Below are positions 1 to 7,244 of a stretch of 64,000 nt of DNA, piece by piece; position 1 is the first letter of the stretch; each line of letters opens with the position of its first letter. The position numbers were made by a program, and so were the translations under genes. The notes below the pieces were generated by a model that saw nothing but the letters and a program-made list of their open reading frames with translations, ran no database searches and was not told the DNA's origin. Origin of the DNA: Companilactobacillus sp. (GTDB lineage: Bacteria > Bacillota > Bacilli > Lactobacillales > Lactobacillaceae); the NCBI RefSeq assembly GCF_022484265.1, contig NZ_JAKVLR010000001.1, positions 2,418,001 through 2,482,000 on the forward strand, written 5' to 3'.

Positions 1-2
1 TA

Positions 3-908
3 GCTTCTCATAAGGCTGCTGATATCATTACACAAGAAATTCGTGAAGCTTTGAAGAAAGCTGACGAAGGACTTATCGTCAACAAAGAAGAATTAGTTCA
101 AAAACGTCATCCAAATCAAAAACGTGTCGTTATTGTTAAGGAAATCATGGGACAAGGTGCTATGCATGATAACTTGATCATGCCTATCGAACCTGTTGGT
201 ACATTAGGTGCTAAACCTAACGTTGACCTTGGTAACTTACCAATCATGCTTTCACCACTTGAAGTATTAGATGGTGGTATCCATGCTTTGACATGTATCG
301 GACCTGCATCAAAGGAAACGTCAAGACACTACTGGCGTGAACCTATGGTTACAGAAGCCATGAATGATGAAGATATTGACTTAGTAGGTGTTCTCTTTGT
401 TGGTTCACCACAAGCAAACACAGAGAAATTCTATGTATCTAAGAGATTAGGTATGACTGTTGAAGCAATGGACGTTGACGGCGCAATTGTTACAACAGAA
501 GGATTTGGTAACAACCATATCGATTTCGCATCACATCTTGAAGAAATCGGTAAGAGAGACGTTCCTGTAGTTGGTATGACTTATAGTGCCGTTCAAGGTG
601 CCTTAGTTGTTGGTAACAAGTACATGGATGCCATGGTTGATAACAACAAATCAGCTCAAGGTATCGAAAATGAAATTTTCGAAAATAACACATTATGTCC
701 TGAAGATGCAATCAGAGCATTGGCTATGTTGGAAACTAAGATGGCTGGTGGCAAGATTGAAAAACCAGAACGTAAGTGGAATCCAAATGTTAAAGAAAAT
801 AATATCAAGGTCATCGAAAAACATGACAATATTAAGATCGATTTGGAACCTAACGAGCAATCATTGCCTAAGAGCAAGAAGAGACTAGAAATTTACGAAA
901 AAGAATAA
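3..908 (+). CDS. prdA: D-proline reductase proprotein PrdA, C-terminal part (cut by window start)
   Basis: The frame is open from base 3, so the gene begins upstream; about 301 C-terminal residues are visible. PrdA is the proprotein of D-proline reductase, which reductively opens D-proline to 5-aminovalerate. In clostridia it is cleaved at an internal cysteine that becomes a pyruvoyl cofactor. The diagnostic segment ALTCIGPASKET is present, with the Cys codon at 294-296, so the pyruvoyl-forming residue is kept. Everything after it corresponds to the pyruvoyl-bearing subunit and the part before it to the other subunit. The last ~50 residues are Lys/Glu/Asn-rich. A 101-aa ORF and then prdB follow at once. 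The identification rests on the cleavage motif, on homology to PrdD/PrdE downstream, and on the Sec-containing prdB. Confidence 0.92.
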   Translation, partial: ASHKAADIITQEIREALKKADEGLIVNKEELVQKRHPNQKRVVIVKEIMGQGAMHDNLIMPIEPVGTLGAKPNVDLGNLPIMLSPLEVLDGGIHALTCIGPASKETSRHYWREPMVTEAMNDEDIDLVGVLFVGSPQANTEKFYVSKRLGMTVEAMDVDGAIVTTEGFGNNHIDFASHLEEIGKRDVPVVGMTYSAVQGALVVGNKYMDAMVDNNKSAQGIENEIFENNTLCPEDAIRALAMLETKMAGGKIEKPERKWNPNVKENNIKVIEKHDNIKIDLEPNEQSLPKSKKRLEIYEKE

Positions 909-927
909 TGAATGAAGGGTAGTAGGA

Positions 928-1233
928 ATGGACAATTACGATAAATTGAATTACCCATCTACAGAATCAGTCTATGAAGGAGTTATCTCCGAAGTAACTG
1001 ACGCAGGTGTGACAATTGAATTAAAAGGCAGACTTGGAACCTTAGAAATTCCTAAACGTATGTTGATCAGTGAACATGATCCTCAAGTAGGGCACGAAGT
1101 AGGTTTTCTAATGTCTTATCCAGAAGTATTATCCGAAACCCCAAACGAAAAATATGTGAAAGCTTTTGATGATTACAAAAAGCATCGCGATGAGATCAAA
1201 CAGCGTACAGAGGAGAGGAAGGAAAAAGAATGA
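928..1233 (+). CDS. Small protein between prdA and prdB (CBO2463/CBO2479-like)
   Basis: A 101-aa protein starting at ATG 928 behind a GGGTAG-like SD, 19 nt after prdA. Its stop overlaps the prdB start (ATGA at 1230-1233), so it is translationally coupled to prdB. The N-terminal ~55 residues are rich in short beta-like segments (VYEGVISEV, VTIELKG, GTLEIPKRML), suggesting a small beta-barrel; the C-terminus is a charged Lys/Glu helix. As I recall, small proteins of a 'CBO2463/CBO2479' family sit at this same place in clostridial prd operons. No catalytic motif is visible. An assembly, maturation or stabilising role for the reductase is inference from position only. Confidence 0.7.
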   Translation: MDNYDKLNYPSTESVYEGVISEVTDAGVTIELKGRLGTLEIPKRMLISEHDPQVGHEVGFLMSYPEVLSETPNEKYVKAFDDYKKHRDEIKQRTEERKEKE

Positions 1234-1955
1234 CCCTTAAAAAATACGACGGCCTTCAATCAGAAATTTATGTTCCGATTACACCAAAGCCAGTTTGGGC
1301 TCCTGTAACAAAGGAACTTAAAGATATGAATATCGGTATTGCAACTGCAGCTGGTGTTCACTTGAAGAGCGACAAAAGATTTAATTTAGCCGGTGATACA
1401 AGTTATCGTGAGATTCCTTGGGATACACCTGCAGAAGACTTGATGGTTTCTCATGGTGGATATGATAACAGTGATGTTAACAAAGATATCAATTGCATGT
1501 TCCCAATCGACCGTCTACGTGAATTGGCTAAAGCAGGATTTATTAGAGGACTAGCACCTATTGAATATGGATTCATGGGTGGTGGTGGAGACATCAAAGC
1601 CTTCACTGATAAAACTGGTCCAGAAATTGCTCAAAAACTCAAAGCAGAAGATGTCGATGGCATCATCATGACAGCCGGTTGAGGAACTTGTCATAGATCT
1701 GCCGTGATCGTGCAGAGAGCAATCGAATCCGTAGGGATTCCAACAATTTTAATAGCAGCTTTACCTCCTGTAGTTCGTCAAAATGGTTCACCTAGAGCTG
1801 TAGCACCTCGTGTTCCAATGGGAGCTAATGCCGGAGAACCTAATAATGTCGAAATGCAAACAGGAATAGTTAAAGATACTTTGAAACAACTGATTGAAAT
1901 TCCATCAGCTGGTAAGATCGTACCTTTACCATATGAATATATAGCTAAGGTTTAA
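1230..1955 (+). CDS. prdB: D-proline reductase selenoprotein PrdB, UGA-encoded Sec151
   Basis: Read through the in-frame TGA at 1680-1682, this is one 241-residue protein ending in TAA at 1953-1955, the size I recall for clostridial PrdB. PrdB carries the active-site selenocysteine that attacks D-proline bound to the pyruvoyl group of PrdA. The Sec context here is MTAG-U-GTCHRSA, with a downstream Cys in the UxxC-type arrangement expected of the family. The downstream half (LPPVVRQNGSPRAVAPRVPMG) is conserved-looking and in the same frame, with no frameshift. A hairpin at 1698-1716 is a candidate bSECIS. selA, selB and selD lie within 10 kb. Read as a stop, the TGA would leave a 150-aa fragment and an orphan 83-aa ORF, which is much less likely. 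Confidence 0.93.
1680..1716 (+). promoter_or_regulatory. Sec UGA codon plus bSECIS-like hairpin in prdB
   Basis: TGA at 1680-1682 is followed by a hairpin: TCTGC (1698-1702) pairs with GCAGA (1712-1716), CG (1703-1704) pairs with CG (1709-1710), the apical loop is TGAT (1705-1708), and T1711 is bulged. The loop lies about 25 nt after the UGA, within the range known for bacterial SECIS elements bound by SelB. A bulged U near the apex also occurs in the E. coli fdhF element, but there it is on the 5' side. The pairing is seen directly; its function is inferred. Confidence 0.7.
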
Positions 1956-1970
1956 TCCTTAGATATTTTG

Positions 1971-2004
1971 AAGGAGGGCAAATTTTCGCCCTCCTTTATT
2001 TTTT
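1971..2004 (+). terminator. Intrinsic terminator between prdB and prdD
   Basis: A perfect 9-bp stem (1971-1979 with 1988-1996, core GGAGGGC/GCCCTCC) with an 8-nt loop is followed by a T-rich tract to 2004. It separates the prdA-prdB reductase genes from prdD onward. I see no strong promoter before prdD, so partial read-through may set the ratio of catalytic subunits to accessory and sel genes. Confidence 0.85.
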
Positions 2005-2021
2005 GTAAGGGAGCTATTCCT

Positions 2022-2762
2022 ATGAAAAAAAATAAATTAACGATCCAAGCTTATTCAATGCAAAATGTCGAAATTGATGATGACTATCACATCACGCCTC
2101 ATCAATTACAAATTCCAGATCATCCCTTATTTGATTTAGATGACCGCCTCAAAAGCGTGAACGTCAAATTAGTGGATCCACGAAACTGTCACTTCAAGAT
2201 CAATACCATCATGGATGTGATACCGATCTCGACCAAAGTCCTTGGGAAAATGGGTTATGGCTTAACTAATACTCTGACGGGAGTAAATGTTATTTTGACT
2301 GGTGCCGATGAAACTGGCATTCAGTTGCACGAGTTTGGTTCATCAGATGGTTATCTGGATGAAAAAATCAAGTTTGGCATGGATGGAACGCCAGATCTTG
2401 ATGACACAGTTATTTTGATCGATGCTGTTTTGAAAAAAGATTTTGAATTTAATCGTGAGACTTGCGAAATGATTTTTCAAATGGCAGATGATTATTTACA
2501 GCCGATCCGTGAGGAATTAAAGATGTTAAGTGGCCATGAAGCAACTGAGAGTTTTGATTATGTCGATGAGAAACATCCTGGCAAGCCTAAAGTGGCAATC
2601 GTCAAAGAAGTTGCCGGGCAAGGTGCAATGTATGACAACATCTTATTTCCAAAAGAACCTTCTGGGATCACCAAAGGCATATCGATCATTGATATGAATA
2701 ATATGCCGGTCTTATTAACAGCCAATGAATATCGCGATGGTGCAATTCATGCGCTGGTTTAG
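2022..2762 (+). CDS. prdD: Proline reductase cluster protein PrdD (PrdA N-terminal-half homologue)
   Basis: A 246-aa protein. The start at ATG 2022 is chosen because AAGGGAG lies about 9 nt upstream; the longer in-frame start at 1968 falls inside the terminator hairpin. It resembles the part of PrdA before the pyruvoyl cleavage site: the segment around VAIVKEVAGQGAMYDNI parallels VVIVKEIMGQGAMHDNL in PrdA, and the last residues DGAIHALV match DGGIHALT just before the PrdA cysteine. Clostridial prd operons also carry prdD. It lacks the processing Cys and stops exactly where it would occur, so it is probably non-catalytic, perhaps a structural or maturation partner. Its stop TAG is part of the prdE SD. 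Confidence 0.85.
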   Translation: MKKNKLTIQAYSMQNVEIDDDYHITPHQLQIPDHPLFDLDDRLKSVNVKLVDPRNCHFKINTIMDVIPISTKVLGKMGYGLTNTLTGVNVILTGADETGIQLHEFGSSDGYLDEKIKFGMDGTPDLDDTVILIDAVLKKDFEFNRETCEMIFQMADDYLQPIREELKMLSGHEATESFDYVDEKHPGKPKVAIVKEVAGQGAMYDNILFPKEPSGITKGISIIDMNNMPVLLTANEYRDGAIHALV

Positions 2763-2774
2763 GAGGAAGTAACA

Positions 2775-3254
2775 ATGGGAATTGGACCTTCGACAAAAGA
2801 AACGACTTTGCATCATTTTCGCGATCCATTAGTTAGGACCATTGCACCAGACCCTGATATTGATTTTCAAGGGGTTATTGTAGTCGGGACACCCCAAGAC
2901 AATTATTTAAAAAATCTTGTCGGAGCCCGTGCTGCCATGATGCTTGATTCAATGAGGGCAAATGGCGCGATCGTCACAGCTGATGGTTGGGGAAACTCAG
3001 ATGTGGACTTCATGAATACGATGACTGAAATTGATGATAAAGGCATTAGTGTTGTCGGCATGAAGTTTATCGGTCAACAAGCTGGATTTGTGGTCGAAAA
3101 CGAATTGACCAAGTTCGTCGTCGACATCAACAAATCAAAAGCCGGAATTGAAACCACGGTAGTTGGCGAAAACAACCTGACTGATAAAGATGCTCAAAAA
3201 GCCTTAGGATTGTTAAAACTTAAAATGCGACATGATGGACAACAAGTCCAGTAA
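2775..3254 (+). CDS. prdE: Proline reductase cluster protein PrdE (PrdA C-terminal-half homologue)
   Basis: A 159-aa protein starting at ATG 2775, 12 nt after prdD, with an AGGAGG SD that overlaps the prdD stop. Its first residues MGIGPSTKET align with CIGPASKET just after the PrdA processing cysteine, and the remainder (ANGAIVTADGWGNSDVDF, MKFIGQQAGFVV) parallels the PrdA pyruvoyl-subunit region. Met replaces the Cys that PrdA would convert to pyruvoyl, so this copy cannot form the cofactor by that route. Clostridial clusters encode an equivalent separate PrdE. It probably forms a heteromer with PrdD; the exact function is not known to me. Confidence 0.85.
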   Translation: MGIGPSTKETTLHHFRDPLVRTIAPDPDIDFQGVIVVGTPQDNYLKNLVGARAAMMLDSMRANGAIVTADGWGNSDVDFMNTMTEIDDKGISVVGMKFIGQQAGFVVENELTKFVVDINKSKAGIETTVVGENNLTDKDAQKALGLLKLKMRHDGQQVQ

Positions 3255-3329
3255 CGATAGGGTTATTGAAAATTTTGATGGATATCATTGCAGCTGCAAT
3301 CCGCAATGCAATGAATGGGAGGAAAAGTC

Positions 3330-4343
3330 ATGGAATTTACCAAAATGATGACGGCCATTGATTCTCACACAGCTGGTGAAGCTGCCAGAATCATTACTAG
3401 TGGCGGCCCGATTTTAAAAGGAAATAGTATCGCAGAAAAGAAACAATATTTGATCGACCATTACGACAGCGTCCGTACTTCCGTAATGTTAGAACCAAGA
3501 GGACATAATGAAATGTTTGGTGCCTTTTTGGTCGACGCAATGAATCCTGAAGCTGATTATGGGATCATCTTCATGGATACTGGCGGTTATTTGAACATGT
3601 GCGGCCACAATACGATTGCTGCAGTTACGGCAATCGTTGAGACTGGAATGGTGGATGTAGAACCAGGGGCAAAAGAGAAAAAAGTCGTACTCGACACTCC
3701 TGCAGGTTTAATCCATGCCGTAGCACATTTGGATGGCGAACATGTAACTAGCGTTTCATTCCAAAATGTTCCAGCTTTCTTATACAAAAAAGACGTTGTC
3801 GTTGATGTTCCAGATCTAGGAAAGATCAAGCTCGATATTTCATTTGGCGGTAGCTTCTTCGCAATTTTGCCAGTAGCTGAAATCAATGAAAAAATCGAAC
3901 CAGACAACTCACAAGCTTTAGCTGATGCTGGTATGAAGATTCTTCATGCAGTTAACGATCAAGTTAAAGTTCAACATCCTGAGCTCAAACATATCCACAC
4001 AGTTGATCTAGTTGAAATGTATGGCGATCCAAAAGATGCTGAATCGACTAAACAAAACGTGGTTATTTTCGGTGATGGACAAGTCGACCGCTCACCTTGT
4101 GGAACAGGTACAAGTGCAAAACTTGCTACCTTGCATGCCAAAGGCGAATTGGGAATCGATGAACAATTCGTCTATGAAAGTATTTTAAAGACTAAGTTCT
4201 ATGGTCGAATCGTAAAGGAAACTAAGGCCGGAGACCTTCCTGCTGTCATTCCAGAAATTACTGGTTCTGCCTGGATCACTGGCTTTAACCAATTTGTATT
4301 TGATCCAACAGATCCACTATCAGATGGATTTGAATTGAAGTAG
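3330..4343 (+). CDS. prdF: Proline racemase
   Basis: A 337-aa cofactor-independent racemase that interconverts L- and D-proline, supplying D-proline to PrdA/PrdB. The start at ATG 3330 is preferred because GGGAGG lies 8-9 nt upstream; an in-frame ATG at 3315 overlaps that SD. Both catalytic cysteines are present: Cys91 in NMCGHNT and Cys257 in SPCGTGTSA. The Cys/Cys pair points to proline racemase rather than hydroxyproline dehydratase, where the second residue is Thr. Length fits the family (~335 aa). Its position in the prd cluster matches clostridial prdF. Confidence 0.93.
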   Translation: MEFTKMMTAIDSHTAGEAARIITSGGPILKGNSIAEKKQYLIDHYDSVRTSVMLEPRGHNEMFGAFLVDAMNPEADYGIIFMDTGGYLNMCGHNTIAAVTAIVETGMVDVEPGAKEKKVVLDTPAGLIHAVAHLDGEHVTSVSFQNVPAFLYKKDVVVDVPDLGKIKLDISFGGSFFAILPVAEINEKIEPDNSQALADAGMKILHAVNDQVKVQHPELKHIHTVDLVEMYGDPKDAESTKQNVVIFGDGQVDRSPCGTGTSAKLATLHAKGELGIDEQFVYESILKTKFYGRIVKETKAGDLPAVIPEITGSAWITGFNQFVFDPTDPLSDGFELK

Positions 4344-4358
4344 GGGAGGAAACTTATT

Positions 4359-5282
4359 ATGATATTACGCATTATTCAAACAATCTTAGCTATTTTATTG
4401 ATTTACGTAGTAATCCTTTTTGGTAGAGATATCTACAAGCACCGTCACGAAAATGACGGAAGCATTCCTAAAGCTGCCGGAATCGGATTTATTACTAACT
4501 TCTTCGATGCTTTAGGTATCGGAAGCTATGCTCCAACGACAATGTTGTTGAAGCTAACGAAATATTTGAAGTCAGATAAATTGATTCCTGGAACATTAAC
4601 AGTTGCTTGTTCAATTCCAGTTATCGCAGAAGCTTTCTTGTTCACTAACACAATTAAAGTTGAAGGAACAACCTTGATCTCAATGGTTGTTGCTGCTGCT
4701 GTCGGATCATTTATCGGTTCAAAAGTAATGACTAAATTTAATGAAAAAATCGTTCGTATCGTTATGGGTATTGCTCTAGTTATTACTGCCGTATTGATGC
4801 TACTTTCACAACTTGGCGTTTTGAGTGCTTTAGGTGCTGGAAACACTGCTATCGGTCTTCACGGAACAAGCTTAGTTATTGCACTTGTTGGTAACTTTAT
4901 CTTAGGTGCCTTGATGACTGCTGGTGTTGGTTTGTATGCTCCATGTATGGCTTTGGTATATATGCTAGGCATGAGTCCTGCAGTTGCCTTTCCAATCATG
5001 ATGACCTCATGTGCCGTTCTAATGCCCGTTGCAGCCTACGAATTCATTAAGACTGGTAACTATAACAGGAACGCTAGTATTGGTATCACCATTGGTGGTA
5101 TTGTAGGTGTAGTAATAGCAGTTCTATTCGTTAAGAGTTTAGACTTGAACGTCTTGACATGGTTGATCATTGTTGTTGTAACATTTACCGGTTTCCAAAT
5201 GTTATATCAAGGTATCAAACAAAAGAACGAAACAGTCAAACAAGCTCAACAAAATTCTGAAACTAGTTCAGAAACTAAATAG
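4359..5282 (+). CDS. TSUP (TauE/SafE) family permease in the prd operon
   Basis: A 307-aa integral membrane protein with about eight hydrophobic segments and a polar C-terminal tail. The two halves repeat a related motif (GFITNFFDALGIGSYAPTT near residue 42, LMTAGVGLYAPCMAL near residue 188), typical of TSUP anion/sulfur-compound permeases. ATG 4359 has a GGGGAGG SD, 15 nt after prdF. It lies in line with prdF and selD. Family members move sulfite, sulfoacetate, thiosulfate and other organic anions. Here the candidate cargos are a selenium or sulfur species, or the product 5-aminovalerate or the substrate proline. The sequence does not decide. Confidence 0.8.
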   Translation: MILRIIQTILAILLIYVVILFGRDIYKHRHENDGSIPKAAGIGFITNFFDALGIGSYAPTTMLLKLTKYLKSDKLIPGTLTVACSIPVIAEAFLFTNTIKVEGTTLISMVVAAAVGSFIGSKVMTKFNEKIVRIVMGIALVITAVLMLLSQLGVLSALGAGNTAIGLHGTSLVIALVGNFILGALMTAGVGLYAPCMALVYMLGMSPAVAFPIMMTSCAVLMPVAAYEFIKTGNYNRNASIGITIGGIVGVVIAVLFVKSLDLNVLTWLIIVVVTFTGFQMLYQGIKQKNETVKQAQQNSETSSETK

Positions 5283-5323
5283 AGCAGTTTAGGATTGCTA
5301 ATTTTTAAAAAGGGGATGAAATT

Positions 5324-6349
5324 ATGAGTTCAGCTGATGAAAAATTAATCGTATGTGGTGGTTGAAGCTCCAAATTAGGGCCAGGTAGGCTCGAAGATAT
5401 TCTCAAAGATCTCCACCAAGATAAACAGCCTGATGTAATGGTTGATTTTGATACGACTGATGATGCCGCAATTATCAAGATCAACGACGATACAGCAATT
5501 ATTCAAACAATTGATTTCTTCCCAACCATGGTTAGCGATCCCTATCTATTTGGTAAAATTGCTGCAGCTAATGCATTGAGTGACGTTTGGGCCATGGGTG
5601 GCTCAGTCGTTTCTGCTTTAAATATTGTTGGTTTCCCTGAAGAAATGAATCCAAATATTTTAAAGAAGATTTTACAAGGTGGATTAGAGAAAGTTACTGA
5701 ATCAGGTGGTTTCTTAGCAGGAGGTCACTCGATCCAAGATCAAAGACCAAAGTATGGTCTTTCAGTTAATGGAATCGTTGATCCAAAGAAAATTTGGAGA
5801 AACGATACTTGTCAATTAGGCGACGACTTGATTTTGACCAAGCCACTAGGCGTTGGTATTATCACGACAGCCTACAGTTATGAATCTGTTAGTGAAGACG
5901 CATTTAATGCAGCCGTTAATAGTATGTCAACTTTGAACAAGTATGCATCAGAAATTATCAGAAATTATCCAGTTACAGCATGTACTGATATAACCGGATT
6001 TGGTTTACTAGGTCACTTAAATGAATTTTTGGATGACAAGTATTCCGCTGAAATTGACTCGACTAGCGTACCAATTTTGCCATCTGCATACGAGTGTGCA
6101 GAAGAACTATTGGTAACTGGTGGCGGTCAACGTAATCGTAAATTCCTTGAGGACAAGGTCGACTTTACATTCGACGATATGGCCCTTGAAGAAGTCTTAT
6201 ATGATCCCCAAACTTCTGGTGGTTTGTTATTTAGTATTGATCCTAAATATACTGACGAAGTTTTGGAGAAATTAAATACATTGGATCTAAAGAGTGCTCG
6301 AATCGGTCGAGTTACTGAAAAACAAGATCACGAAATCATTGTTAAATAG
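5324..6349 (+). CDS. selD: Selenide, water dikinase SelD, itself a selenoprotein (Sec14)
   Basis: SelD makes selenophosphate from selenide and ATP, the Se donor for SelA. ATG 5324 follows an AAGGGGATG SD and is in frame with the downstream body through a TGA at 5363-5365, giving a 341-residue protein with Sec at position 14. The context VCGG-U-SSKLGPG sits where SelD proteins carry their catalytic Cys or Sec followed by the glycine/Lys motif. Further family features are DFDTTDDAA, the GGHSIQD region and DPQTSGGLLFSI near the C-terminus. A body starting only at 5438 would lose the catalytic loop. A hairpin at 5378-5392 is a candidate bSECIS. yedF follows 11 nt later. Confidence 0.94.
5363..5392 (+). 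promoter_or_regulatory. Sec UGA codon plus bSECIS-like hairpin in selD
   Basis: TGA at 5363-5365 is followed by a hairpin of GGGCC (5378-5382) with GGCTC (5388-5392), containing one G-U pair and the loop AGGTA (5383-5387). The loop starts 20 nt after the UGA. An AGGU loop also occurs in the E. coli fdhF SECIS recognised by SelB, which supports the call. Function is inferred from spacing and loop sequence. Confidence 0.68.
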
Positions 6350-6360
6350 GGGGAAACATT

Positions 6361-6957
6361 TTGAAGACAGTAAATGCATTAGACAAGGTATGTCCTGCAC
6401 CAATTATTATGGCTAAAAAGGCTTTAAAAGAAGAGTCAGAAATCGAAATTAAAGTTAATGACGATATGGCTCCAGAAAATTTAAAGAAATTAGCTCAACA
6501 AAAGAAATACGACTATAAAGTTGTTGAAAACGGTCCTAGCGAATGGACAGTCACTTTGAAAAAGACTGCCGAATCAGATCAACCAGATTCAGCAAAAGCT
6601 GGTTTTAACGAACAAGGCGAGTCCTATATCGTAGTTATCAATACTGATGTCATGGGACATGGCGATGAACAATTAGGTCAAAACTTACTACACGGTTTTG
6701 TTTATTCATTAACAGAACAAGATGTCTTGCCTGACAAGATCATTTGCTACAACGGTGGTGTTAAGCTTCTTCAAGAAGGTTCAGATTATTTGACTGACTT
6801 GAAAGCTTTACAAGAAGCTGGCGTAAAGATCTATGGTTGTGGTGCATGTATCGATTACTTCAACCTCAAGGATAAGATTGCAGTTGGAGAAGTCACTAAC
6901 ATGTTCAACATTGTTGAAATGATGCGCAAGCAAAACAGAATCGTTAGACCAGACTAG
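6361..6957 (+). CDS. yedF: Sulfurtransferase-like selenium metabolism protein YedF
   Basis: A 198-aa two-domain protein starting at TTG 6361 with GGGGGAAA upstream. Residues 1-70 are a TusA/SirA-like domain with the KVCPAPI motif (Cys11 in a CPxP context). Residues ~85-198 are a DsrE-like domain with VINTDVMGHGDEQLG and YGCGACIDYF. This fusion is the YedF family, which co-occurs with selD and selenoprotein genes. It is thought to handle activated selenium or sulfur as a persulfide or selenylsulfide. It lies between selD and a second carrier-like protein in the same transcription unit. Confidence 0.88.
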   Translation: MKTVNALDKVCPAPIIMAKKALKEESEIEIKVNDDMAPENLKKLAQQKKYDYKVVENGPSEWTVTLKKTAESDQPDSAKAGFNEQGESYIVVINTDVMGHGDEQLGQNLLHGFVYSLTEQDVLPDKIICYNGGVKLLQEGSDYLTDLKALQEAGVKIYGCGACIDYFNLKDKIAVGEVTNMFNIVEMMRKQNRIVRPD

Positions 6958-6968
6958 AGGTAATTGAA

Positions 6969-7235
6969 ATGGCACAAATTTTTGGATTAATGACATTTAA
7001 CACCACTCACGAGGCAATTGAGATCAAGGAATTGTTGCGACAATATCCTGAATACACTACAAGTATTATTTCAACCCCTGGTAGTATTTCAGCCGGTTGC
7101 GGGATGAGCGTTAGATTCAACTATGAAAAAAAGGCTGACATTTTGAAATTACTGTCTGATAAGGGATTAGACTATCAAAAGATTTACAAGGGGACTCGCG
7201 TTGGTGTTAAAAGCACTTATGCGATTGATCAATAG
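6969..7235 (+). CDS. DUF3343 Se/S carrier-like small protein
   Basis: An 88-aa protein, ATG 6969 with AGAGGTAAT upstream. The sequence resembles the DUF3343 (putative Se/S carrier) family: an N-terminal segment IFGLMTFNTTHEAIEIKELL, then STPGSISAGCGMSVRF with one conserved cysteine, then a basic C-terminus. Such proteins commonly sit beside yedF, selD and EF2568-type aminotransferase genes. A role in passing selenium from the desulfurase to SelD is inference from context. Confidence 0.8.
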   Translation: MAQIFGLMTFNTTHEAIEIKELLRQYPEYTTSIISTPGSISAGCGMSVRFNYEKKADILKLLSDKGLDYQKIYKGTRVGVKSTYAIDQ

Positions 7236-7244
7236 GAGGATATC

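Noticed and set aside
1230..1955. prdB as a gene broken by a nonsense mutation, or as two genes
   Set aside because: The frame is unbroken on both sides of the UGA, the UGA is at the known Sec position, and the Sec machinery is adjacent.
1968..2021. Upstream start of prdD at ATG 1968
   Set aside because: The extra 18 codons lie in a perfect terminator hairpin; ATG 2022 has its own SD.
5438..6349. selD beginning at 5438
   Set aside because: There is no SD there, and the catalytic loop would be missing. ATG 5324 has an SD and reads through a Sec UGA.
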